In this document: piece by piece, positions 23,889-34,794 of the stretch
Layout of the letters: every line of letters begins with the position of its first letter
Numbering within the stretch: the first letter of the stretch is position 1
Source of the DNA: Saussurea involucrata
Taxonomy: Eukaryota > Streptophyta > Magnoliopsida > Asterales > Asteraceae
Length of the DNA stretch: 64,000 nucleotides
Reading direction: 5' to 3'
NCBI GenBank assembly: GCA_033807775.1
Contig: CM066322.1
Span: 19,643,001 to 19,707,000 of the forward strand
Made by a program: the position numbers and the translations under genes
Notes under the pieces: model-generated
Told to the model about the DNA's origin: nothing
The model's input: only the letters and a program-made list of their open reading frames with translations
Databases searched by the model: none

Positions 23889-26185
23889 ATGCCGACCACC
23901 ATGCCCTTAAACCTTCTCAAACTCACATCTTCTATCTCCGTTCACCACCACCAACGCCACCGCCATAAATGGCTACGCCGGACAATTACTACAGCGAAAT
24001 CTAGGCCACTACCGGCGATGTGCTCGGGCTGGTGCAGGATAACACAGTTTGCTCCCCAAGCTTACGTTATCAATAACAACGATAATAACAGACTAGGGTT
24101 TCGTGGTCCGAAAAGTTTCAGATACAATTCCTGGAATAAAGGAGGAAAAACGTTTGTTGCGAGTATGGAATCGGTAAGCAGTGATAACAGAGATGACAAA
24201 TCGACAGCAGAAAGTGACAACGGCTCTTCTGTCATGCCTGCATTGCCGTCGCATGATCGCCGGCACCTAAGACCTCCTCAATCTCATCGAAATTCGTCCG
24301 CTAAATTGCTGACATTGCCTACGATCTTAACCATCGCTCGCGTCGCCGCCGTTCCTCTTCTGATTAGCAGTACGTCCAACTCTCCCCTTATAAAATTGAT
24401 TGATCTTAGGAAGCATCAGAATTTTAGCTAAATGATCGATTATCTTTTTAGATATTTGAGTTGTTCAAGCATAATGTTGGTTTATGTTCTATTGTCTTAT
24501 CTCTATTAGAACATAGGTTATTGTTTTCATTTCACATTCTGCAGAAACTGCTTTCCGATGATCACACCGATTTCATTAGATTGAATGCTACACTGTGTTC
24601 ATAATATATGTACTGTACCTTGTAGAAGATAGTTTGTTAGTTTAGTATAAATTAGTGTCCGGACCCATTCTTGATATGATGTTTCCCCCCCTACTTGTAT
24701 TGTTGCAAAGTGGCATGATTAATTAGTTAAATTGGAACTTGGTTTCATTGAAATAACTAGCAATATTAGATATTATTTAGGGGCTGTTTGGCAAGTTGGT
24801 GAATGGTTTGGTGCAGAATGATTAAGTGGTCAGAATGATTAAGAGGCTCTTATGATATAGTTCACAGTGAAGTATGGTGGTTTTGTAATTATTCATGATG
24901 AAATCAGGACGCTTAATGGTTAAGGGAGGTCCAGGATAAAAAAATCATTCAGAGGGTTTTAGAACCATTAAGAGGCAGACTATTTTTTTTGCCAAACAAG
25001 ATTCACCTCTTAGCGATTCAGAGGTTGCCTCTTAATGGAACCATTAAGAGCTAAACAAACAACCCCTTAGCCTTTTTATCTGTTCACTCAAAGATTCGAC
25101 AATTCCTTTATGCTAAACCAAACCCCCCGCTTTGTGATTAGACAATTTCTGGTGCAGCTATTGTTCATTTAGTGAGACTAACATATATTTTTTCTTTTTC
25201 TGTTAGCTTTTTATATGAACAGTTGGTTAGGAACAACTGCTACTACAAGTATTTTTATCGCCGCAGCAATTACAGATTGGCTCGATGGGTATCTAGCAAG
25301 AAGAGTAGGCATTTATATGTTTTTCAACTTCCACAAAAAATAGGATGCCTATTTTCACCTCCTAAACTAATGAATCTTGGTTTTGTTTTCAATTGTAGAT
25401 GAACTTAGGAACTGCATTTGGTGCATTTTTAGATCCGGTGGCTGATAAGGTATGCCTTTGCTTCTTTAAACATAAAACCTGCAATTTTTCAAATTTTTTT
25501 TACGTTGCTGTTGTCTTTCAAGAATAAGATAAACAATAGATGTTATATGTTCTTTTTCACTTCATTAAATTGTTTGATTGTTGGTGGGGTGCAGCTTATG
25601 GTTGCTGCTACATTGGTCTTGTTGTGTACAAGACCTCCAGAAGCTGCAATGTTTGGGCAATTACCATGGTTATTGACTGTACCATCAATTGCAATAATTG
25701 GCAGAGAGGTAAATTTGATATTTATTTCCAGAAGTATGTTGATGAATACTCTCTCATATTGTTACAGTGATATACTGTTTTAAATTTATTTCAAGAATCT
25801 GATGTGATGAATAATGTATGGTGTATTCCATCCAGATAACAATGTCTGCAGTTAGAGAATGGGCTGCTTCTCAAGGGAGTAAACTTTCAGAGGTTTTTAT
25901 AATCTGTTCTATTCATTTTGTAAATGTTAATTGTTGTTTTTTTGTAGTTTTGTCTGAAAATGGTGGTTTTTGCAGGCGGTTGCTGTAAATAATTTGGGGA
26001 AATGGAAAACGGCGACACAGATGAGTTCATTAACGATTCTTCTTTTGATTAGAGATAGCAGTTTTAGAGAAGTAGGGTTTGTGTGGGCAGGGGCGGGTGT
26101 TGGTTTGCTTTATGTATCGGGTGGGCTAGCGGTGTGGTCATTGGTGGTGTATATGAAGAAGATATGGAAAGTAATGGTCATGTAG
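23889..26185 (+). CDS. PGPS1: Phosphatidylglycerophosphate synthase (CDP-diacylglycerol--glycerol-3-phosphate 3-phosphatidyltransferase), plastid/mitochondrial, six exons
   Basis: It makes phosphatidylglycerol phosphate from CDP-diacylglycerol and glycerol 3-phosphate, the committed step to phosphatidylglycerol of thylakoids and to cardiolipin. Exons: 23889-24369, 25207-25304, 25399-25449, 25595-25708, 25836-25892, 25976-26185; all introns GT-AG, total 336 residues. Residues 1-140 are basic, Ser/Asn-rich and transit-peptide-like. The membrane core starts at LLTLPTILTIARVAAVPLL. The CDP-alcohol phosphotransferase motif D-X2-DG-X2-AR-X8-G-X3-D-X3-D is complete: D184, D187, G188, A191, R192, G201, D205, D209. 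It spans the exon 2-3 junction. Conserved downstream blocks include PSIAIIGRE, MSAVREWAAS and GKWKTATQM, followed by hydrophobic segments to the end. The first ATG in frame was chosen; M44 is an alternative. Intron 1 holds a MITE. Confidence 0.94.
24778..25070. mobile_element. hAT-like MITE in intron 1 of the PGP synthase gene
   Basis: The ends TTAGGGGCTGTTTGGCA and, inverted, CTAAGGGGTTGTTTGTTTAG form an inverted repeat. Inner words (GAATGGTTTGGTGCAGAATG, AGAGGCTCTT) match the copy at 22427-22673. About 290 bp, non-coding. It lies between exon 1 and exon 2 and leaves the splice sites intact. Confidence 0.8.
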
Positions 26186-26440
26186 CAGCCGCCTACCAAC
26201 TTCAACATTCTTGGTATTTTAGAAAGAAACCCAAAAGCTGCTGCTTGTTTTTATTTATATGTTGTGTTGGTTTGTTGAGATTCTTATTAAATTGGTTGGA
26301 TTGTAAGAAACAATTTATGTGGTTCATAGCATATAGCCATATAGTAATATGTTACTGATGTCTGTGTCGGGGTTGGGAGATTATATAATATATATTTATG
26401 GTATGTAGGTAGGTAGGGTAGTTATAAAAGTGTATTCATA

Positions 26441-26442
<2 letters not shown>
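26186..26442 (+). other. 3' flank of the PGP synthase gene
   Basis: Probable 3' untranslated region followed by AT-rich DNA. No separate gene seen. Confidence 0.5.

Positions 26443-26471
<29 letters not shown>
26443..26471. repeat. (AT)n microsatellite
   Basis: Pure AT dinucleotide run of about 29 bp. Confidence 0.95.
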
Positions 26472-26476
<5 letters not shown>

Positions 26477-26512
26477 CAAATGTATGATTTATTTTAAAAT
26501 ATAATCAATGTT

Positions 26513-26700
26513 TTTTTAATAAGGTTCATCTAGGCTTTGCTTAGACTACATCCTTGGCAATTTGAAAACAAACAAACAAAGCGGCCGTCTGAAACTAAGT
26601 TTGACCACAGAGTGCTGACGTCTGGACTCGAACCCGGAGTGGATGAGATATTTCACCACATCCCCTAAGCCATTGCCAACACGCCACCACCCTTATAGTT
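26513..26700 (-). mobile_element. tRNA-derived SINE, 188 bp, 16 bp target duplication
   Basis: On the minus strand the element has an A-box-like TGGCTTAGGGG followed about 30 bp later by a B box GGTTCGAGTCC, the internal RNA polymerase III promoter of tRNA genes. It ends in a short A-rich tail. The perfect direct repeat AAATATAATCAATGTT flanks it at 26497-26512 and 26701-26716, as expected for target-primed insertion. It has no ORF and depends on a LINE for mobility. Confidence 0.9.
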
Positions 26701-26716
26701 AAATATAATCAATGTT

Positions 26717-26974
26717 GTAATCTTTAAAACGAAGAAGAAGCCGTTGAAGTGGATGTAATTTTTCTTATAAAGATTTTGAATTCTAATTCTTTATGTACCA
26801 GTGATTTTGAAGAATTTATTAAAGATATTATACATTTATAAAATCTTTAAAATTAAAATTGGAAAAAATTAAAGTTTTTAAATACTTATTTTATTTTGAA
26901 AGTTTTAGTATTAATTATGTTATTAAAATATTTAATTCTCTAACAAATTTATTCGATCATTTTTAAAATAAATC
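26717..26974. other. AT-rich intergenic DNA, no gene
   Basis: Nothing recognised. Confidence 0.5.
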
Positions 26975-26977
26975 TTA

Positions 26978-27286
26978 GACCATGAGTACCGCTTCCTATC
27001 TTACCTTCTGAACCCTGATGCCACCTCAGCGCCACATCAGCTTTTCTCTTTCCTACCCTCCTTACCCTAAAGTGGAATACCGCTTCCTATCATACTCTCT
27101 GAACCCACTCTTACCCGCACCCATCAATTATATTTAAAAAAAAAAAAATTAGGACCGGGTTCCCGAACCCACTCTTACCCGCACCCACCGAACCCGCGGT
27201 ACCCGTACCGTGTAACCGGGCTACCCGCCCCAACCCGATGTGAACCCGGCCGTGGTACCCGATGCCCGATGGCGGTATGCACGGCC
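26978..27286. mobile_element. Short Harbinger/Tourist MITE (A), 309 bp
   Basis: It starts GACCATGAGTACCGC and ends GCGGTATGCACGGCC, imperfect inverted repeats, with TTA on both sides (26975-26977, 27287-27289). Both ends are the same as in the larger element B next to it, so A is a deletion derivative of the same family. Confidence 0.85.
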
Positions 27287-27603
27287 TTAGACCATGAGTA
27301 CCGCTTCCTATCATACCCTCTGAACCCTGATGTCACCTCAGCGTCACATCAGCTTTTCTCTTTCCTACCCTCCTTACCCTAAAGTGGAGTATCGCTTCCT
27401 ATCATACCCTCTGAACCCTGATGCCACCTTAGCGTCACATCAACTTTTTTAATTCTTTTATTTATACATTTAATTATTTAACAAAATAAAAATATTCATA
27501 TATTTTTTAATAAATAAAAATAAGATAAATAAAAATAAAAATTCATAACATTCATTAAAAATTTAAAAATTACAAAATACAAAACACTAAAAACTAATAT
27601 TAA

Positions 27604-28308
27604 AAATTATGTAATTTTCTAATTCTCTCTTTCTTCGCCAAAGTAGCCCTCAAAATATCTCCCGTAAGGTGATCATGCGGGGCTATGAAAAACTCGATGT
27701 CTTTATCAAATCGTTTTTCTAACTCGAGTTGCAACTGTTTTTCTTCGAGTTCAAGTTTTTTCATTTTGTAATCCATTGTATTGTCAGCCCGATGGTTGAA
27801 CGAGCTTATTTGACTCAACAACTGAGTAACGCTTTCGTCCGGATTCGACCCGGTCGTATTACTCGTTGATGCCCTTTTTGCCTTGTTTCTCCCGATGGGT
27901 CGTTGAAGTTGCTCTATCTTGTCGACCCGAACATCTTCATCGTCATCATCGGAAGTTTTGCTACGTTTTGAAGCCCGGGATGTATTTGTCGACATCGTTG
28001 GAACCGGATTCCATTTTGGAGATTTTTTGAGGACCTCCCAAGCTTGTTCATGGATGAAAGGAACCTCATTATCCTCTCGGTACCGATAGTGTGCCGTTTG
28101 TAAAATATCGGCTTCACTCATTCCGCTTGATCTATTATTGACGAAGTTGTTGTAGATGCCACCAAAACACGTTATTTTCTTGTTTAGGTCTTTAAATTTG
28201 GTGTTCAGTTGATGAAATGTTCTATAATTTTGACGACCCACAATTTTATAAAACACCTTCTCGATTCGCTTCAAAAAACTCTCTACATTTATATAAATTA
28301 AAGTATAA

Positions 28309-28346
<38 letters not shown>

Positions 28347-28810
28347 GTACCACCGCTTTGTGCGTTACCGACAACGGGGTCCTCCGAAACGTTAACTCAC
28401 GCCGACACTAACGCCACTTCCTCCTCTTTACTCCACATCTGTCGGGTGGATCTATTTTCAAATTTTTTCTTTTTTCCCTCTTGCGTTGGTGTCGGGTTTG
28501 GTTGTTGTTCCGGGTTTGATTGTTGTGTTGAGATCGATCGTGGTGTTTGCGGTTCTTGGGTTTCAGGAACAAACTCCTCTTCGAGATCGATTCCGGTGTT
28601 GAAAGCCGCGGGTTGAGGAAGTTGGTGATTAGCGGGAGTAAAACCTTGTTGGAGCAAACCTTGATATGTAAATTGATGAGGAATATAAGGGTGTTGCTCA
28701 ATATAACCTTGTTGAGCAAATGCTTGGAAGCCAAGGTTCGGGTCTTGTTGCGGTGTATCCGAACTCCTCGATCGGTTACGACGGGATGTAGGTGTGGTGT
28801 TTGAATTCAT
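27604..28810 (-). pseudogene. Harbinger ORF1 (Myb/SANT-like DNA-binding protein), broken
   Basis: The start MNSNTTPTSRRNRSR is at 28810. A Gln/Pro-rich N-terminus leads to RQMWSKEEEVALVSA at the beginning of a Myb/SANT-like domain. There a TGA (28397-28399) replaces the expected Trp codon; the same frame then continues VNVSEDPVVGNAQSGGT. An (ATT)n run at 28311-28347 follows. The rest is open from 28274: EKVFYKIVGRQNYRTF, then a charged coiled-coil region with MKKLELEEKQLQLELEKR, and the conserved end IAPHDHLTGDILRATLAKKE. ORF1 proteins of this superfamily assist the transposase in DNA binding. The start/stop break and lost splice context make this copy a pseudogene. Confidence 0.82.
28311..28347. 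repeat. (ATT/AAT)n microsatellite inside Harbinger ORF1
   Basis: A trinucleotide run of about 12 units between the two halves of the ORF1 pseudogene. It may have expanded within a former intron. Confidence 0.9.
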
Positions 28811-29127
28811 GATGGAAGAAAGTATTGAATTTGAAAGAAATGGAAGAAAATATTGAATTTGAGATATTTTTTGGTGTAAAAAATGAAGGTGGTAGAGGTT
28901 AATATATATAGTGTTAATAATTTGAAAACAAAAAATAAAAATAAAAAAATAGCCGTTTAGCAACGGTTATATTTAAAAAAAAAATAAAAAAAAATTAGAC
29001 GGGTTCCCGAACCCACCCTTTACCCGCGACCCACCTACCCGCCCTACCCGTACCGTCTACCCGTGGTACCCGCGCCCTACCCGATGTGAACCCGCCGTGG
29101 TACCCGAAGGTGGTACGCACGGCCTTA

Positions 29128-30095
29128 GACCATCCGTAATGGAATCGGGTATAGGGCGGGCTCGGGCTCGGGTTTGTGCGGGTACCGCTACGGGGGGGGG
29201 GGGGGGGGGGGTGGCTCGGGCTCAAGCGGTTCCTTCCCCGGGTTCCCCAACCCGTTCATACCCGATCGAAATTAAATTTTTATTTTATTTTTTTAAAATA
29301 AAATTCAATATATACGTTGGCAACGACTATATTTGTAATATTTTTTTTAATTTTTTTTTCAATTTAATCACACTATATATATAATCCTAACCCATTTTAT
29401 TTTTCACACAAAACAACTCTCTCATTCTTTTCCATTTTCTTCCATTCTCTATATTTTAAACAATATGGATTCGCCACAACCCGGTTCACCGACCGCATCA
29501 TCATCATCCGTAGACACCGACGAGTTCTTGCATCTACAAAGGGAAATTTTTGTAGGCTTGGTTCGAGAGACTGCACAATTAATTTATGGTAGCACCGCCT
29601 CATCGTCAAGAAGAGAGAGAGCCGCGAACATAGTAACCCAAATCAGTGATATCGAAAACGACCTTTTCACGGATGATATCGAAACCCAAATCAGTGAGGA
29701 ACAACGCACGGCAAATGTTCGAGAAGTCAAAAACCGGGACACTCATAATAACCTTCGGTCGGATTTGGTCGAACATATTTGGCGTATCCAAGTTCCCAAC
29801 AATGACGACGAGTAGATTATTTATTTTGTAATTTTTAAATTTATTTTGTAATTTTTATTTTTAATGAATGATATGAATTTTTATTTTTATTATTTATCTT
29901 ATTTTTATTTATTAAAAAATATATAAATATTTTTATTTTGTTAAATAATTAAATGTATAAATAAAAAAATTAAAAAAAATGAGGTGACAAGAGGGCTTTA
30001 GGGTATTGCTACTCCACTTTTGAGTTTGTAGAGGGTTTGGAGAAAAGCTGATGTGGCGCCGAGGTGGATTTAGGGCTTTTGGTATTGATACCGAT
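29128..30095 (+). mobile_element. Harbinger derivative (C) with transposase remnant; right end approximate
   Basis: It starts GACCATCCGTAATGG right after the TTA that ends element B. It contains a GC-rich left end with a poly(G) run (about 29192-29212), a transposase remnant (29465-29815), and the AAGCTGATGTGGCGCCGAGG block shared with the right ends of other copies. The right terminus near GATACCGATAATGC is degenerate and its TTA was not identified. Confidence 0.7.
29465..29815 (+). pseudogene. Internally deleted Harbinger transposase (ORF2) remnant, 116 aa
   Basis: The frame starts MDSPQPGSPTASSSS, has a helical stretch FLHLQREIFVGLVRETAQL, and ends NLRSDLVEHIWRIQ plus an acidic tail before TAG. 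THNXLRXDLVEHIW is a recurrent C-terminal signature of plant Harbinger transposases, which are normally over 350 residues. The DDE catalytic domain between is missing, so the protein cannot catalyse transposition. Confidence 0.75.
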
Positions 30096-30290
30096 AATGC
30101 ACATTCTCTTTCTTTTGAAAGAAAACAATAAATATAATTTTTTTTTTCTTCGAAATAATTTTTTTTTCTTCCATTTATTAAAAATTTCAAGTGCTGGAGA
30201 TGAACGTGGTGAAACTAAATCCACACACAAAGGTAAAGTTTGAATCAGATACTGCTGCTTCTGTTTCTGCTTCATCATCAATTCAAGAAA
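30096..30290 (+). promoter_or_regulatory. Presumed promoter/leader of the lambda GST gene
   Basis: Only about 200 bp separate Harbinger element C from the chosen ATG. The DNA has T-rich and A-rich runs. No clear TATA box was chosen. Much of the upstream promoter must therefore lie in transposon DNA. Confidence 0.4.
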
Positions 30291-32538
30291 ATGGCTGCCT
30301 TCAATCTAAGCTGCTATCATTATCATCACTTTCACTCTCCACCACAACGGAATCTTGCCTCCCTTTCCATCATTTCCTCTCATCGTAATAACATCTCTCT
30401 CTCCCCAACCTCATTGGCATTTCATCCACAAAACCTTCAAAGAAATCTGTTGGTTCGAGCAACAACAACAATGGCTACTGGGTAGGTATCTCTCCTTTTT
30501 GTGTATTTCACAACAAACCCGGATAGATTTAAAATTATGAATATTTAAACAAATTTGTTCCAAAAGTTTACAGCTCTTGTGGTTTGGAGGAAGTATTATC
30601 GTATTAAAATCTGAATTGCAGATTCTCTGTTTCTCATATTATTTATTTATTTTTTAATAATCTTTATGGTTGTCGTTGGAAGCGTGCAAGAGGATCTTCC
30701 ACCAGCTCTTGATTCTACCTCAGAACCACCTTCAATTTTTGATGGAACCACCAGGTAAACTTGTAAGTCCTACAACTGTTCGTTAAAATGCCCAAATGAA
30801 ACTTGTTTTAGGTGGTTAAAATAGAGTTCACAATTTGGAGTTGGAAATGGAGCTCATTTTCTTCAAACTTAAACCAAAATTGCTCTGTTTCCATCATTAG
30901 ACGTTGAAATATTGAATTGAAGTTCCCCTATGCATTCTTTACTTTATTTATCTGAAATTTGTTTGATTTTCTATAGACATGCTTACTGAATTCTCTTGGT
31001 TAGGCTGTATGTATCTTACACTTGTCCGTATGCCCAACGCGTGTGGATTACCCGAAACTGCAAGGTGCTCCATCTCTCTCATGATCACTATAATGCAATG
31101 GTTATTTAAAATCGAAAATTATAGCATGTCCTTTTTGGTCATTTTACATTTTTCAACTAGCTTGTCGGCTAGTTTTTGCCAATGCCAAACATATTCGTTC
31201 ATCAACCAGCTTATCAAACACTAGCTTATTACTAGTTTGCCAAATATAGTAGATCATATTTATTATTTTTCTTTTAAATTACCAACAGGGATTACAGGAA
31301 AAGATTAAACTAGTTCCAATTGATCTAAAGAACAGGCCAGATTGGTACAAGGAGAAAGTTTACCCACCAAACAAGGTGATTTTCTAGCAAAAGTTATATG
31401 CTTTTTTAAGGTTTCTTTATGCATGTTCAAAACCGGTGATACCCAATCATTTGAATCGGGTTCAACCTACAATGCACGTAGTACAAACCCACATAGCAAT
31501 TCTTCCATCAAATTTACTTGCTTGTGGTGTGTTCTTATATCATAGGTGCCAGCTTTAGAACACAACAATGAAGTAAAGGGAGAGAGTCTTGATCTGATCA
31601 AGTACATTGACACCAACTTCGAAGGACCATCCCTTTATCCTGATGTAATATTTCATAATCATTTTCCATAATCAATTTTTTTTTGTCCTAATGAAAAGAA
31701 CAAGTTCATTTAGTCGATTATTAATCACCAAACTGCAATATAGGATCCTATCAAGAAAGAGTTTGGAGAAGAGTTGCTATCATACACCGATACGTTTTAT
31801 AAATGCGTTGTCACCTCATTCAAGGGAGATGGCACTGATGAAGCTGGTATCCTGACCCTCTTTTCAATCTATTTCTTTTTGCAAACCAATTATGAAAATT
31901 AAAACCTGCATCTAACATGGTATTTACAATTGCAAACAGCTGCTGCTTTTGATTATATTGAGCAGGCTCTTTCCAAGTTTGATGATGGACCATTCTTTCT
32001 AGGTCAATTCAGCCTGGTAAATAACATAAGCCCTTAAAACCAAATTGCATTGATCAGGGTTTTTTTTTGGTGACATGTATGTATGTATGTATATATATGA
32101 TGTACAGATAGATATAGCATATGCTCCATTCATGGAAAGATTTCAGCCATACTTGCTAGAAGTGAAGAATTATGATATTAAGGTGGGCAGGCCAAAACTT
32201 GCAGCATGGATTGAGGTACTAACCCTTTAACCATTTGTACTTTCTGCAAGATTTGTTGTACTTTCAAGTCAAATGATTTTGGTTTCATGATCCTTTGTAT
32301 TAGATACAACCAAACTGCAATTTATGGAACAATCTTCTTCTGTAATTGTTTTCTTGCAGGAAATGAACAAAAATGAGGATTTCAACCAAACGAGACGTGA
32401 TCCAAAGGAACTTGTTGAGGGCTATAAAAAACGCTTTTCGGTATCAATTTAAAGTTTCGTGTCTTAATTTTTATGGTTTCACTTTCACATATTAAATTAC
32501 AAATCATGTTCTTTCTGATCATTCAGTCTCCGCAATAA
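30291..32538 (+). CDS. GSTL: Lambda-class glutathione S-transferase (IN2-1-like), probably plastid-targeted, ten exons
   Basis: Lambda GSTs act as glutathione-dependent thiol transferases that reduce small molecules such as flavonols. Exons: 30291-30481, 30683-30754, 31004-31064, 31289-31375, 31546-31644, 31744-31846, 31940-32016, 32108-32215, 32360-32440, 32527-32538; every junction is GT-AG and in frame, total 296 residues. Residues 1-60 are Ser/His-rich and basic, like a chloroplast transit peptide; MATG at M61 matches the usual cytosolic start, so both products are possible. The thioredoxin-like domain has YTCPYAQRVW with catalytic Cys95, the class signature, followed by YPPNKVPALEH and ESLDLIKYID. 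The helical C-terminal domain includes FLGQFSLIDIAYAPFMERF. The last exon encodes only four residues (SPQ end). An upstream in-frame ATG at 30240 is possible but less likely. Confidence 0.94.
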
Positions 32539-33960
32539 GGTCAAGGTTTTGCGATTCAGTCACGCCATGGAATGCAGGAACTTGCTGCAGATTGATTGCA
32601 CCACAAACATTGGTTTTTTGATATAATGTGATGAATTGGTGTTCAAATTGAAACAAATTAGTGTGGCCAAAATAATATTTGAATAAAGGCAGGCATTTTG
32701 GTTGGTAAAATCTAATTTCTAATTGAATATTTGGTCGATTATAATATGTGACATGTGAGATAAAACCATATAAACAACCTCAGTGCATAAATATCAATTT
32801 GAATCGAAATCTTTCAGTTATATTCTAAACTAGTCTTTGGCTCGCCCGTTGCGCGACGATCAAATTTGTGTTTTAAGTTAATTATTTGATTATTAATAGT
32901 TGTTGAATAATTTTGTGACACATACAATAATTGATAAAAAGAAAACAAAAATTCCACAAATAGGGAATATTATCTTGAAGATAAAAATATGTCTATTAAG
33001 TTTGATACCTATTATAAATGTCGTTACTAAATGAATTTATCAAACGAATACACAATAATTGCATATTTATATTTTTGAAAAATTTCGAACTCATAATCCA
33101 AAAGTCAGTTGATAAATGATATCTTTTTTTTCCAAGTAATTAAATCTCTTATGATAATTCTAAGGGTGTTTCGTTGACAGAATGGAATTTGATAGAATTG
33201 TAATTCGTCGAAATAATTCGACTTTGAAGTAAAAATTGATATGAAATTGCAAAAAGAAAATCACGACAATTTAGTGATTATTTGTATCAAATCCCATACT
33301 AATTTCAACAAATCGCATACTAATCACGACACATTAATTCGTATATATATTATGATATTTAATAATATAATTACATCCAAAAATATTCAATATTGTGCTC
33401 ATTTCGAAGGTATTGACAAAGCGATTACAATGATATAATTTGTAAAAAATAAAAATGTTTTTTTAATGCATTTTAGTTCATATACATTATTTATGTTTAT
33501 ATGATAAAAGTCTAAAATAAAAAATAAAACAATAAGGGATTAAAAGTAAACTACATACCTAATTATAAGGGTAGTAAATGTAACGTACAAATTAAAAAAA
33601 ATTGAATTAAGGAGGAGTGAATATGAGTGTGCTAATTGAACTTATAATATAAACTGCGTCCAGATAAATGTTTAGACGGGAAAATACTGAAGTCGGCTCA
33701 CCAGAAGACGACACGTGGCATGCTAGTTACTCATTTATTATATGTATAGATTTTTGGGATTACTATACACGGTGGAGATTTTTTTGAATTTATTATAAGT
33801 ATGGATATGTAGGTATGTATCAAAAAATATTCAATATTGGGCTTATTTCGAAAGTATTGACGAAACGATTATAATGGTATAATTTGTAAAAAATAGAAAT
33901 GTTTTTTTTAATGCATTTTTGTTCATATACATTATTTATGTTTATATGATAAGAGTAAAA
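32539..33960. other. Repeat-rich intergenic DNA with Helitron-like fragments, no gene
   Basis: At about 32831, CTAGTCTTTGGCTCGCCCGT followed by TGCGCGACG resembles an inverted Helitron 3' end. Two related blocks, about 33380-33530 and 33820-33960, share TATTCAATATTG, TTTCGAA(G/A)GTATTGAC and TTCATATACATTATTTATG. They also share words with the foldback elements at 10.9-14.2 kb. No complete element or ORF could be defined. Confidence 0.5.
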
Positions 33961-34794
33961 TGTAACAACCCAAACAATTTTAAACAAGCAAACCATATAA
34001 AATAGATTATCCCAAAAACGGGTCCCAAAATTTCTTACATAAGCCTCAAAATTCAGGTTGGCGGAATCAACCTATTACACAAATGAGAAATACTAGAACT
34101 AATAGATAATAGTGTCACCGGTTCTACTGCTTCTATCTTCTAACTGCTCTGTTCACCTGCTAGAGCCTTTCGCTACCTGCTTTCCTGAAAAGGGTTTTAA
34201 TTTTGAAAAGAGCGAGGGTTAGACCATGAGGTCTAGTGAGTCCCTCCCGACAGTTCTCAAAATCATTTAAAAACTTTTCATAACTTTCAAATGTATACAA
34301 GACTTTCAATAATAAACTTTCACATAGCTGAACAGTAAAATCTTTCACGGATAAATCCGCTCCCGTAAATGGCACACTGAAGTCACCCGAGGGTGACAAC
34401 GAGTCAGTATCACGCTGCCTTACTGGGACTCATTCCCATGGCATAAACGGAACCTCCCCCCGACGTGAGTACTGGCGGAACCTCCCCCCGACTTAGCCAA
34501 TTTACGTCTACACAATGTATGCATACATCTCACATAAAACTTTAAACAACTTTCATGCAATAAAAGCATAAGAACAAAACATGGCATTTCTCATCATGTA
34601 TTCACTTTAGAAAAACACGTTAAAATGCACGTATTTTAGTTAGAAAACTCACCTGATTGCCAATTCTTTCCTGACTTCAGTCTCGTACTGGCCGTACACC
34701 TATTACATATCATAATAACTTAAATTAGTGCCTACTGGATTACACTCTAGGCTTTCCTTTCAAACCGACCTTACGTAATTAATACAAAAGTTAA

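Larger units (their letters stand above)
27290..29124 (-). mobile_element. PIF/Harbinger derivative (B), 1835 bp, carrying only ORF1
   Basis: It starts GACCATGAGTACCGC directly after the TTA that ends element A and finishes GGTACGCACGGCC before TTA at 29125-29127. Inside is an ORF1-type coding region on the minus strand, broken by a stop. No transposase (ORF2) is present, so it could move only with help. Confidence 0.85.
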
